Of a stretch of 64,000 bases of DNA, positions 45,201-56,113 are shown piece by piece; position 1 is the first letter of the stretch, and each line of letters begins with the position of its first letter. A program made the position numbers and the translations under genes. The notes beneath the pieces are model-generated. The model was not told where the DNA came from. It saw nothing but the letters and a program-made list of their open reading frames with translations, and ran no database searches. This stretch comes from Ambrosia x helenae (lineage: Eukaryota > Streptophyta > Magnoliopsida > Asterales > Asteraceae). The stretch covers positions 29,632,310 through 29,696,309 of the forward strand of contig CM061233.1 of assembly GCA_030844895.1 (NCBI GenBank). Reading direction: 5' to 3'.

Positions 45201-46785
45201 TCCCACGTTCTCTTGCTATCACAAAAAGTAGAAGATGAAGCACCATGCTTCGGAAAAGTACCATGCTCAACAGCCTAGTCAGTGTGTTTGCGAGCCAGTT
45301 GAAAGATTTGTTAGATTCTGGGTAGGTGAGCTGTAGTGGCCAAGCCACGAATCTTTGGGACCCACCCTTTTGGTATGAAATTCGGTCCGCTGGTAAAGTA
45401 GGTTAAATAGATTTGAGCACAAAGTATCTATCTCCTGTAGCTTGGTGGTGTAGGCATCGATCTCAGACCCATCCGTCTTTATATAACAAATTTCTAAGTT
45501 TCATCACAGGGTGTTACGTTCTCCATCCAAGTATCTGTAACTCATTGAGTGTGCATGTAGCATACATTACCCCATCCTGCCCGGGGCAAATGCGCATGGA
45601 AATGACTTATACTATCGAAACAATCAGACGGTCTCCTTCAGTTCCGTTAGTGTTATCGAGGTTTACGACCAATAAAAGGCTTGAAAATATGATGGTAGGT
45701 TGTTGTTGTGGCATGTGTGTTCAAGGAATAGGAAAGTTCAAATGTGGACTTCAGGGGAAACGAATGATTTAGCAAGATGGATCTTTACCAGCTTGGAAAG
45801 ATGCGAGGGCCTCAACCACCTTATCGTTGATCATAAGAACTCAGTCTTACCTAAGATAGTAAAGGAAAAAGAAAGAAAATATAGGTAAGAAAAGGTAAGA
45901 GCCAATCGTCGCCACGCTCTGTCTTAGATAGTAGATCATTCATCCTTACTTCCCATGTGCTCGTCCTGCTCGGGTTCCCCTTCCATCCCTTATCCTTCCT
46001 CTTTCTCGATGTTAATGTTATATGGTTCTCATCACGTACAGTCTCCTTCTCTGGTCCTGTGTAAGTCAGCTCAATGGTCAACAACACCATTCATTCATCC
46101 AATCGTGACTGTCAGCCACTAGTAGATTTCGTCTTCCATTAAGATGTTGCACTGCATCGCAGACCTTCGTAACTCCCCAAGAGTGTGTGTAACAAGCCCC
46201 AATCTAATGTGTTCCCATGAATCTACCATATACTTATGAGTAACATGGATATGCAGTCATACGTCCGCCCGCTCATACTAGATGTAAGGTACTAAAGTAA
46301 GAAATAAGTTCTATATGTGTAACCCAGTCCCGTCTGAATTTCAAATAGAAGTAAGAAAGATCAAGTAACAAGGAACAAAAACTAATTGTCTCCTTGCTCA
46401 GTGAAAAAGGATAAGTCTCAGTATTTGAATTTCTTCACAATTGATTCGGTTTGATGGTATCACGTCATGCGCATAGTGCAACTTTCCTGTGTACGTGCGC
46501 CACAAAGCTCGCAAGGGCTTTCTCCCCTGTACAATTGTTGTTTCCTCATCCACGAGGTTTGTTAGGATACTACTCCCAGTAATGCACCACCTGGTGTAAC
46601 CCTGGGTTCCCACCATTGACGTGTTCAGAATTAGGTCTAGAACTGGAAGATAACATATCTCCCGAAATCGTATGTTGTAGATATATGTAGCTAAAAGCTA
46701 TTTGTGCACTTAAATTGTGAGTGTACTTATGCTATGATGATTATAGACTAGACTCAACATGCAGTCCTAGTTCACTATAACCAAT
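45201..46785 (-). pseudogene. Element B gag remnant and leader
   Basis: Only traces of gag remain. On the minus strand near 45470-45410 the segment DGSEIDAYTTKLQEIDTLC aligns with the GSEIEEYTVRRNELAVLC part of A gag. Near 45610-45520 ICPGQDGVMYAT matches the CPAGDRVKYAT part. No zinc knuckle is left. From about 45800 to 46785 I recognise no protein pattern. It contains the leader and probably unrelated or strongly decayed sequence. The frames at 45413-45772 (plus) and 46616-46398 (minus) are not supported. Confidence 0.6.
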
Positions 46786-46798
46786 GGCTCTGATACCA
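46786..46798 (-). promoter_or_regulatory. Primer binding site of element B
   Basis: Minus strand TGGTATCAGAGCC, 3 nt inside the 5' LTR, identical to the site of A and complementary to initiator Met-tRNA. The next roughly 20 nt also match A closely. Confidence 0.93.
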
Positions 46799-46801
46799 AT
46801 C

Positions 46802-49582
46802 TGTCACACCCTCAAATTTCCACTGCGGGGTTTATACCGCGAGGCGCATGACATACCAGGATCCCATAGCCATAAGTCATATGAAGGAACTCTAAATGCC
46901 CAAACCATTTAGTTCGTTTTCAAAAAACCAAGTTTAGTTAAGTTGCGGAAGCGTAAACCAAATTTAAACCTTTTAAAAAAACCATGCGCAAAACAACGCA
47001 CCCAAATTAAAACCATATGAAAGAAAATGTAAAAGCATAATATGTAATTTAGGTGTATGCCCAAGACCTCAAATGTAGTGAAGTGTGCAGTGCTTTCTAA
47101 TCCTGGCACAGGAAGCTAACTACCTGCAAAAGCATGTAAATCGTGGGTCAACAAACAATGTTGGTGAGTTCACTAAGTAAAGTAAATGAGTATGTAAATG
47201 CGCTGGTTTCCAAAACCTCGTAAACAAGTAATTGAGTTGGTTCAAAGAACCGTGTAAACACTAGTTCATCGCATGTCAAGGGTAGCTAACCCATTCATGA
47301 TAACTAACACCAATATACCGAACTACTGATGTACGTTTAGCCACAAATGTGAGCCGCATGCCTTACATCATTGCCTATCAACAATGATAAAATCTGTTAA
47401 GTTATAGTTCACTCCCGCACTCCCCGAGCCGGTAAGATTTGTCAGACCTAATAGCGCTATCAACTAATAACCCGCTTGCCATAACCTGGCAACTCATTCG
47501 GTATGTGAAGGACTTACAGATGATAGAGTTGGTTTAGTTCATCAACGATACAGTTTGCGAACTAGCAAAAACCGAGCCACACAAGGATCCATAGCATCCC
47601 AACCCGGGATGTGTAAGTAGTCCCAAACCGGACTAGAAAGTAGTAGTCCCAACCCGGACTAGAAAATAGTAGTCCCAACCCGGACTAGAAAAAGTTAAGT
47701 ACGTTGTCTCAACCCGAGACGCATGCTTTTGAGAAAAGAGTAGTGAAACTCACCTTAGGTTGCACGTGAATGATCCAAATCCCTCAAACAGTAACGAACT
47801 ACCGACTCCCTATTACAAGTGTCACTAGGTGAGTATACGTGCATAACCAACACATCATGTAACTCGTTTGTCCAAAACTTCTAAAGTTCAAATCGTGTAG
47901 TGACGCCTAGTGACTCTACATGCACAAGTAAGTCCTACGTATCCCGTTGGTGATCATAATGATTATTATCAGTTTTATACCTTATACACATCTCCTATAA
48001 GTATTCATATAAGTTCATGTCAAATACATATCATATAAGACTCCAAATAGTCACATAAACACATAATACACAATCTGCGTTTTTAGGACAGATTGTGCGC
48101 CACGAAAACTAATTTATTTTAAATACTTAATCAATGAATTAAACTCCCAAATTTTAACTGAATATTCTTTGGGATTCATTTAATAACCGATAATTTTGTT
48201 TTGTCTCAAAACCAACACAAAAATTATTAAAATTCGTACAACACAGCTATGTCCAGAATATTTCCACAGCAGGTCAGTTTAGTAGAAAAATTCCCAAAAC
48301 TTGTGTATTCATCCAAACGAGGTGAATCCACTTGTAAGAGCCAAGTTTTTTCAATATTGACCTTCTGTCCAAATTTCATAACTTAATTGTTTGTAAAACT
48401 TGAGTTATACCCGTTTAAAGTTGACCCAATTTATAACTCCGAAATTCTGATATGACCTTTAATCAAATAAAATTCCAAAAACATATCAAACGACATCCAA
48501 ATCAGATGATTTTGCCCATTCTAAAAAGCTAAGACCATGTACAATCCATTCATGCAAAGAATCGATCGAAACAACCAATTTAACATCACAATACAGACCC
48601 TACAAAACATCCTAACGAATCTGTCAGAAAACTGAACTTGCACCCCAAGTTATTCATAAACCCTAATTATGCATAAAAATCTCTAACACATGCATAATCC
48701 ATATTATCATGATCAAACACATATATTATCATACAAAAACCCTAATTATGATTACTAACAACAATCATCATCATCAAATCACTATGAACATTCAAGAACT
48801 CCTACTAACACATGTATGCGATTTTTATATATATATGTATACTCTATGATTTTTAAACTTTTCAAGCATTATAAATCATTATAAAACATGTGAAAATTAT
48901 ACCTTTCCACGCAAGAGTCCTCCAAGCCTAGAGATTTCACCCAAACTAGCTTGAAGAGATGATTAAGATTGATGTTTATTGAAAATTGAGAGTGTGTGTG
49001 TGTCTGGGTATTCACGGCGCAAGGGTGGGTTAGGGTTAGGTTTTTTTTTTCATCATTCATTATAAGGGGATTTTGGCATCTTGCCCAAGTAATTGGGTAT
49101 TAGGCCCTTTTAGTCTACTAACCGGACCCGTTAATCATGTTTTAGCCCAATACCGGACCCGATAATATTAACCACCCTAACTTACTTAAAAATCATTGTT
49201 TTTATCATCTCATACATATTAATCATAGAGTGCACGTAATTTGTATGGTTTACGTACTAACTATCAGTTAAGCAGTAATTCGCATAAACACGTAATTCAC
49301 ATAAACATGTTACTTCACATTCATCATATTTCAATTGTACACATTATCATATATGCTAGACAAATCGCCAACGTTCGGGATACAGGACTCGTGTGTGCAT
49401 TGTGATGATAACTTTACTTATTATAATGTAACATATGTTATTATCACATAACATATGTTATTACCCTATAACATATAGGAAGACCTTCCTAACTAACCCT
49501 AGTCAAGTGTTTAGTCATGTATGCACATGCAAGTTAACTAGAGTTTAGTTAAAGTAGGAACCTGAAAATGCGGGGTGTCATA
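46802..49582 (-). repeat. 5' LTR of element B
   Basis: About 2.78 kb, uninterrupted. It shows the empty site for A near 48190-48205 (ATTTTGTTTTGTCTC). It has the 28-bp tandem repeat at 47612-47692 and a minus-strand TATATATAAA near 48822-48835. The terminus reads GTGTCATA instead of GTGTCACA. The frame at 48869-49060 has a counterpart in the other LTR but no features of a gene. Confidence 0.94.
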
Positions 49583-49587
49583 GAATG

Positions 49588-50747
49588 AAACCCCTATCAA
49601 GGAGGTCTTGCAACTGGGCCATCAATTCTTGTAGTTCGGATGGTGCGAATCTGTACGGTGCTTTAGCAAACGGCATGGCCCCTGGAATAAGTTCTATCCT
49701 AAATTCTACCTCTCTATCAGGAGGTATGCCCAGAAGTTCATCCGGAAAAACGTCTTCGTATTCTTGCACTACCGGCATGTCTTGAATACCCGTGACTTTT
49801 CCCCGTGTATCAGTCACATACGTGATGTAAGCCTTGCACCCGTGTTGCATAAGCTTTTTGGCTTCAAGCATAGAGCATACGATGGGGTTACAATTCGTTT
49901 CCCCATGTATTGTGATTTGCTTCCCACTTGGGGAGGTGAGCATTATCGTTTTGTGGTAACAATTTACTTGGGCATGGTATTGAGACAACCAGTACATCCC
50001 TATCACCACATCGAATTCTCCCATTTTCATAGGCACTAGATCTACCGGGAAGTCCTCCCCGTTTAAGCTGATCTTACAAGCTCGGCATATATAAAAAACA
50101 ACAAAGTGTTTATTATTACCTACTTCTACTTCAAGAGGAACAGGTAATTTTATAAGTACAAATGATGGGTGTCGAATAAGCTCATGCGGGACGAAAGACT
50201 TATTTGCACCCGTATCAAATAAAACTTTTGCTAGTATTGAATTAACAAGAAAAGTACCTGCGACCATGTTCGGGTCTGACTTGGCTTCCTCGGCAGTGAT
50301 ATTAAAAGATCTTGCCTTTGACTTGGAAGCCTCAGTTGTGCTTTTGGTGTTGGCACTTGACTTGTTCATCTCCGGGCACTCAGATTTCTTGTGAACCGGT
50401 TGATAGCATTTAAAGCAGACATCGGCTTTGGTGGAGCAGTTGGCCACAATGTGTCCAGTTTTCTTGCAGTTGGGGCACGGTTTGTTTTTGAAGTAGCATT
50501 CCCCGCGGTGGGTCTTGCCACATATTTTACATATATTGGGTGACCCGCCCTTCGTGCCCCCCTTTTTAAGAGATTCACCCACCCTTTGCTTTTTAGTTGG
50601 ACTTGGATTTGTGTCTGCTAATTTTCTTTCACCACGCTCGATTTGTTTCTTGAGTTCCATTTCCCTCTCACGGGCTGCATTTATCATATTAGTCAAGGTT
50701 TCATATCTTGAGGGGGTCATGAACTCTCTATACTCGGCCCCGAGCAT
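49588..50747 (-). pseudogene. Element C gag end, protease and RT start
   Basis: A 389-codon frame. Residues 1-45 are the end of the gag helix region. Residues 73-125 hold three Cys/His knuckles: CKICGKTHRGEC, CPNCKKTGHIVANC and CFKCYQPVHKKSEC. The protease motif Asp-Thr-Gly-Ala-Asn is near residue 190 and GMYWLSQYHA near 260. From about 340 come YEDVFPDELLG and the RT start (APYRFAPSELQEL). It ends at the B insertion site; the last codon runs into the B LTR. The part from Met 50747 is continuous with the 50755-51422 frame apart from a stop between them. Motifs appear intact here. Confidence 0.9.
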
Positions 50748-50754
50748 ATTGTGA

Positions 50755-51422
50755 TAGTAATAGATTTTCTACTCTTCTGTTTGAGCTAAATCACCACAGA
50801 ATTTGAGTTTATTGAGGAAGATCCCCGTAATTTTATCAATTTATTCGCCTTTATGTCTGAGTTGTGTGAACTCTTCCTTGATCTTATTTACAGCTGCCTT
50901 TGGGTTATCATGTTGGAGGAATGGAACTTTAAATTCCTCCCAAGTCATGGCTCTTAAAGCCTCCGAGCTTAACCCGCTCCTTTTCACGTCCCACCAATTC
51001 TTGGCTAGGTCGCGTAACTGCCCAGTGGCGTAAGTCACTTTATCCTGCTTTTCACAGCCAGTTCGGTCAAAGATGTCTTCCATATCTGTTAGCCATCGTT
51101 GGCATAGAACAGGGTTAGCCTCCCCTTCATATAAACTTGGCTTACATGCCATAAACTTGTTATATGGGCAAGCCTTTCAAACCCGGTTTCGATTAACTTC
51201 TTGGAGAACATTCTCCTTGATTTCAATACATTTCTCATCCATCACGGAGAGAAGTGTTGATTGTAGTTGACTTAAGAAGCCGGGTATCCCGGTTTGCATT
51301 GCCCTTCCGATTTCTTCGGAAATGATGTCTTTGATTTCTTCCCGTGTAAGGGAAGCTTGTCGTCTTGTTGCCTCATCAGCCATTGTGTAGCTCAAAGGAA
51401 TTTTATCAGTGTTTAGTAGCAT
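50755..51422 (-). pseudogene. Element C gag N-terminal part, with stops
   Basis: The start is probably MADEATRRQ (51381) or Met 51422. The first segment ends in TGA at 51177-51179. The same frame continues with KACPYNKFMACKP, YEGEANPVLCQRWLTDME, a YATGQLRDLAKNWW segment (the Retrotran_gag core) and WEEFKVPFLQ. Further stops lie at 50841-50843 (TAA) and near 50773 (TAG). No frameshift is needed to read from 51422 through 49588, so three nonsense changes separate this gag-protease from an open frame. The 5' leader between 51423 and the primer site is about 400 nt and I recognise no coding sequence in it. Confidence 0.87.
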
Positions 51423-51827
51423 TTCTATAGATTCAAATTTATTATGCTACTTTAATCGTATTCGATTGCACCTTCTAGATGATGCAATCATGTTTTCCCA
51501 ATTCCCGGTTCCTCCGAATTTTAGCTCGCCATGACCGTGCAATTGATACGTGTACGTGTTTTAGGTACCCGTAGTACCTTTTCATTGTATCCCTTAAGTA
51601 ATACAATAAGAATTCCCCAACTTTCGGCTAACCTTTACCGTGTAGTTGGAATTTCGTGTTTCTTGGGTGTTAGTGTTTAGCACACTATTTCCTTAGTTCG
51701 TTCTGATTGACACATGTTCAATCATAATATAATTCATTTTCGATTAAGTTATCGCATTTTGGAAGTGAATTCCTTACCGGATTGATGATCAAGCTTGAAC
51801 CGAACGCTTAGACTCGTTTAACCTTGG

Positions 51828-51840
51828 GCTTTGAATACCA
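51828..51840 (-). promoter_or_regulatory. Primer binding site of element C
   Basis: Minus strand TGGTATTCAAAGC directly inside the 5' LTR (2 nt gap). It resembles the initiator-Met complement for the first seven bases and then differs from A and B. Either another tRNA or a mutated site is possible. Confidence 0.7.
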
Positions 51841-51842
51841 CT

Positions 51843-52865
51843 TGTAAGACCCTACCTATTAATATGAGTAATTGAGCTAGAAGTTACTTGGTTTGGAAGT
51901 TCTAATTCAAAACATTTCATCACTTACATAATACATCAACATTTAGTCCATACACATCAGGTTCCAAAAGATATGTAGAGTAGCATTAGTACTTAAACAT
52001 GACAACAAAACATTTTTCAAAAACCAATTTTTTAAAGGGTTAATTTAAATGTTGCAGAAGAGGACACGTCTTGCGTGTTCAGTTCTTCTATCAATCCTTG
52101 ATCACCATCCATTTAGCGTAGCTAATTAAGTACCTGGGGTTAAACACGATTAAGTAACCTGTTATTCGTTGGCATGAATGTCTAGTATTGAAAGAATAAT
52201 AAAATGAAGTTTTTTTTTTCATAACCTTTACCCGGGCGGGTAAGAATTCAACCCGGGCGGGTAAGTCTGCTGCTAGAAACTACCTTTTTTTATCAGAACT
52301 TTTACCTGGGCGGGTGAGTGTTTTACCCGGGCGAGTAAACCTGCTGTTAGAAACTACCTTTTTTCCTGCACCAAGCTACACTTTTAGTGCTGCTTCAAGG
52401 CCATTTATGGGGATTCTTAGGACTTGTTAACGGTCATAATACGTACCTCTTACATGATTAAAGATATGTTTGGATTCCTTGTTCGGTTTCTAACCCAAAA
52501 ACCATGAATTATCTATCCATCTTTAAGCTGACCGGTTAAGTTTTATACATGACAAAATCATAAGATTTTATGATTTCCAAGTTCTAGTTGTGGTTTTTGC
52601 CCACTAGTCAAGCCTCAACTCAACTAGGAAATTTATGCCCAAGTCATTTATGCCGTGATTGCGGTGCCTCGTGTACATGGCTACATGTGTCATTTCTCTC
52701 GGTCTTGTACGCTCGACCTCTATGACTTACGACATGGTTTTTATATGTTGTTTTCTATCCCTTGAAAATCACAATTTCTATTTTTAAAGGATATACCCAT
52801 AATTACACTCCCAACTTATGCATATATGTATTTATCTTACAAAGTCATAGATATGACTTACCTTA
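51843..52865 (-). repeat. 5' LTR of element C, left part
   Basis: It starts TGTAAGACCCTACC, matches 24465-25465 and stops at CTTACCTTA where D enters. The CCCGGGCGGGT repeat block is at 52227-52345, one unit longer than in the 3' LTR. The remainder of the LTR is at 55025-55997. Confidence 0.92.
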
Positions 52866-55019
52866 TGTGCAATTTTGGGGCTTTGTGCAATTTTCGGGAC
52901 GAAAATTCTTTCAACGTGGGGATGATGTGACACCGACATATTTGGCTTAAACGTTATAGTAACATCTAAGTCTACCTTAGCGGGAAACGTTTATAAACAG
53001 ACTTAACTAGGTTAGTTGAGTCGGGTCAAGTAAGGATTGTCCAGGGTTCAATGATCTGGATGATCATTGGGAGTCATTTTGGGAATACACTAGTACCGGG
53101 TCCCGTTGTTGGTGACATTACATAAACTAATTAAGTGTATGTGTAGATTATGGGTCGTGTGGTGGATTATATACATAGATGTGTTTAAATGATGTGTAGA
53201 TAATTATCCATGCTTAAATATGTTAAACATAGACTAGGGTTACATGCTCATATGTTAAGGTGTGTTAAAAAGCGTTAAACACGACAAACTGGAAAAACTA
53301 GATGAACATAGGTTTGGTTCGACCACTTCGAGTGGTCGAAGGTGGAACTATGCATTGGTTCGACCCTTTGTAAATGGGCGAACCTGGGATGTAGAATTGA
53401 AAGAATTCCCTTCGACTAGGACAGGGCTCATTCGACCCTGTGAAAGGGTCGAAGGAGGCTACCTTCGACCACTGATAGGGGGCGAAAGAGGATTAGTATA
53501 AATACCAAACTTTGTCATTTTTCACCATTTCACAAACCCTAACCGTCTCAAAACACTCTCAAACGATTTTAATCACTAAGGAAGGAGTTTTTGCTCTTCT
53601 TTTTCGTAATCTAACCTATCTACAACATCTAAACAAGAATCCAAGGTGTGTTACTAATCCTAAATCTTTTTAAGTCATTTTAATCTGTTTTTATCTAACC
53701 CTAAGTGTCCAGATCTGTTCTAAGGGTGTTTTCATGATTTAAAAAACCTTTTAAACATATTTCTAAACCAAAACCTTATCATTAAACATAGGTTTTCATG
53801 ATAATAAACATATGTTAAATATGTATTATGTGGTGTTATGTGTTGTTCAATGATTTGCTGCTGTATCTATGATAGAAACATGATATAGGATTGTTATTGA
53901 TGTTGGTTTAATGTTGTTTAGTGTTAGAGATGGATAGATGGCGATGTTATGGGTATTTTGGGGGTTTTAACGAATCTAGACTCGATGCATGATATTTATG
54001 ATCAATATAACTAATTGGGAAAATCGAACACTCGACAAACTGAGCATTTTTAAGTTGAATATGGATTGATTTCAAAAGTTTCCAAATTGGGTAAAAAATC
54101 CATGCATGATTATGACGTTTTCATAATTTTTACCATTTTGGGAAAGGGCTGAAATGGATGTATTTTTGGGTGAAATTGGTGGGGTTTTGTAGGGATAAGT
54201 TATTCATGCTTGACTGCTGTGTTTGATGAAATTGGCATTTACATTTTCTGTGGAAACGCAAACTAAGGTGAGTTCACGGCCCACTTTTACTGCTTTAACT
54301 TTTGGGGGAGAAAACATGCGATAAACTATTTGGTAACATATGTCATACTATGGTTTTTAACTTTGTATTCCTATACGATCTTTGGAAGTCCCGGGGGAAA
54401 CCATGAATGTGCGGGGATGCACAACGGGGGAAATGTGGATAGATCTATTGGGCGTGACCTGCCCCACTTGTCGGCTTGGAGGGCCGAGCGGGTGCATGTT
54501 GTCTCGAACAGGAACATTGGTATCATGTTGAACATTCGGGCTGCTTAAACATATGCTAAACATTGCTAAATGTGTCTAGTAATGGTTTCCAATCGTAGTA
54601 GTAATAAAACATACGCCTAGCTAGCGTACTTGGTAACACTGATATAGTATGGACATGGTAACGTTTTGGTAACAATTGGTAACATATTGAACAAACCTGT
54701 GAACTCACCAGCATTATATGATATAGTATGGCATGTTTTTCTCAAGTCGCTAAGGTAGCAACAAATGGAACTAGGCGCACGGGTCTGCATTGGCGTCTAG
54801 ACTTAGTTCATGTTTTGAAATAAACACTTGATACATTTGGGTCTATGGTCTGTAACTTGTTAAATGCTTCCGCTACTGATTTTGAGATTATGAAAACTAT
54901 GTCTTTTTGAATGTCATGTATCTTCATATAGAGTTGTTTATTGTGACCGTTGACTTGGATCCTGGTTTGTCACGCGCCTCGCGGTAAAACTCCGCAAGTG
55001 GAAATTTGAGGGTGTGAGA
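52866..55019 (+). mobile_element. Element D: family-A LTR with 60 nt of internal end
   Basis: 52926-55019 is a family-A LTR in plus orientation, with TGTGACACC at the start and GTGTGAGA at the end (CA changed to GA). It is preceded by 60 nt (52866-52925) that match the last internal bases of family A including the polypurine tract (GTGGGGATGA). The whole is flanked by CCTTA (52861-52865 and 55020-55024), and 25455-25470 shows the empty site. The LTR has a TATA box and both TTCGACC clusters (53310-53480; the second, near 54245, is largely lost). It is not an ordinary solo LTR, because internal sequence remains on only one side. There is no coding sequence. Confidence 0.88.
53497..53504 (+). 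promoter_or_regulatory. TATA box in element D LTR
   Basis: TATAAATA with the TTCGACC/TTCGACC-complement cluster (53310-53480) just upstream, as in the 5' LTR of A. D points opposite to E, C, B and A, so a transcript from here would run antisense through the C LTR and into the E leader. Confidence 0.55.
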
Positions 55020-55024
55020 CCTTA

Positions 55025-55997
55025 CTCTTGTCCTTTTTTCCTCGAGTCTTTACCCGAGTGACTCCCCGAAGGCTCAAGCTTTGTACCTAGAATTGGGCAT
55101 TTCGCATTTACGTTTAGATACTTGCTCATAAGTAAAACATTATATACTTATACAAGTTTCACCCAAGAATACAGGTCCAAATGAAATTGAGTTTCATTAA
55201 GGCGTTTCATCAAACACTTGGTAGGCGTCTTTTAACCAAAATTATTTATATGGCTTAAAGACCTCATTGGTCCATTTTTTTAACACGATTTCAATAATCA
55301 TAGCATATACTAAAACATTTATAAGGGTTTCACTCACAAGCATAACATACATGGTCTTTTCTAGATATTAAGGCGATTCCTACCAAATTTTCAAAAACCC
55401 ATAATTTCTACAACATGGATTCTTAAGAATCCTTCATCATGCAAGTATTTTGCAAAACACACACAATTTAACATGTATTGAGACCCTCTAATACTAGAGC
55501 AACCTCTACTAACCCTTAGTTTCACGTTTTTAGAACAACCCATAATTATCGCTTAACCATGTATGAACAAAATCAACAAATCAAGCAAATTGAATGTTAC
55601 CTAGATGTTTGTTAGGCCTAGATGGCCTGTTTTAGGGCAAATGCAAGCAAAAAACGTTTCGATTTGGCCTTGAATCAGCTTGTTCTTGAGTTTTAGGTTA
55701 AGTGTGTGTTTTTAGTGTGTGTTTTGGGTTGGGATTGATTTCCCTGCTTTTGAAGATGATCAAATGTTTTATTTTCTTAGAAAACATTTTAACTTTGGTC
55801 TTTGAGCAGGTTTAGTCCCTCACAATCACTGGTTTAGCATTATGTGTTTATTTAGGCCTCTAAACTAACGAGTCCAACTCGGTTATTAGGCCAAAATGGA
55901 AATACTAATATTTCCTTGTCATGAGTTCGGTTAGTAAACCTCCTATTAATCCCTTAAACAAGATTAAATAGAAATAAGGTAATTTTGGGGCATTACA
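55025..55997 (-). repeat. 5' LTR of element C, right part
   Basis: It resumes with CTCTTGTCC after the second CCTTA and matches 25466-26426. It ends GGCATTACA. CCAGA, the target duplication of C, follows. A 17-bp insertion-like duplication (TTTTTAGTGTGTG) near 55708 is a small difference from the other LTR. Confidence 0.92.
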
Positions 55998-56113
55998 CCA
56001 GATTCCTTGATCAAGTCTCGAACCGAACACCCTTCAACACTTGAGCGCACAGTTTGAGTCCAAGTATCCTTCTCGACACTCGGATCCCTCAAATCAATGG
56101 CTCTAATACCACT
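55998..56113 (-). promoter_or_regulatory. Element E leader with primer binding site
   Basis: This is the last 111 bp of the E internal region after the C target duplication (55998-56002). Minus strand TGGTATTAGAGCC lies at 56099-56111, 2 nt inside the LTR. It differs from the A/B primer site by one base and is complementary to initiator Met-tRNA with one mismatch. No coding sequence is seen. Confidence 0.85.

Larger units (their letters stand above)
28749..49582 (-). mobile_element. Ty3/Gypsy element B, defective
   Basis: The 3' LTR is 28749-30144 plus 40305-41688 (split by A) and the 5' LTR is 46802-49582; both total about 2.78 kb. The target duplication GAATG lies at 28744-28748 and 49583-49587 and restores the RT reading of element C. 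The 5' terminus at 49581-49582 is TA instead of CA. The internal region (41689-46801) holds decayed gag, protease, RT, RNase H, integrase and a chromodomain. About 14 differences in the first roughly 320 LTR positions were counted by eye. LTR ends, primer site and polypurine tract closely resemble those of A. Confidence 0.94.
24465..55997 (-). mobile_element. Ty3/Gypsy element C, chromovirus type, defective
   Basis: LTRs are at 24465-26426 (3') and 51843-52865 plus 55025-55997 (5', split by D). Termini are TGTAAGACCC and TTACA. The target duplication is CCAGA (24460-24464 and 55998-56002). Gag and protease are at 51422-49588; RT, RNase H, integrase and chromodomain are at 28743-26463. Element B separates them, having entered the RT-coding part. 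The order protease, RT, RNase H, integrase is that of Gypsy. About 22 differences in the first roughly 360 LTR positions were counted by eye. The element is inactive because of stops in gag and a deletion in RT. Confidence 0.93.

Noticed and set aside
45413..45772. 119-codon plus-strand frame in element B
   Set aside because: It lies antisense to the decayed gag of B and has no recognisable pattern.
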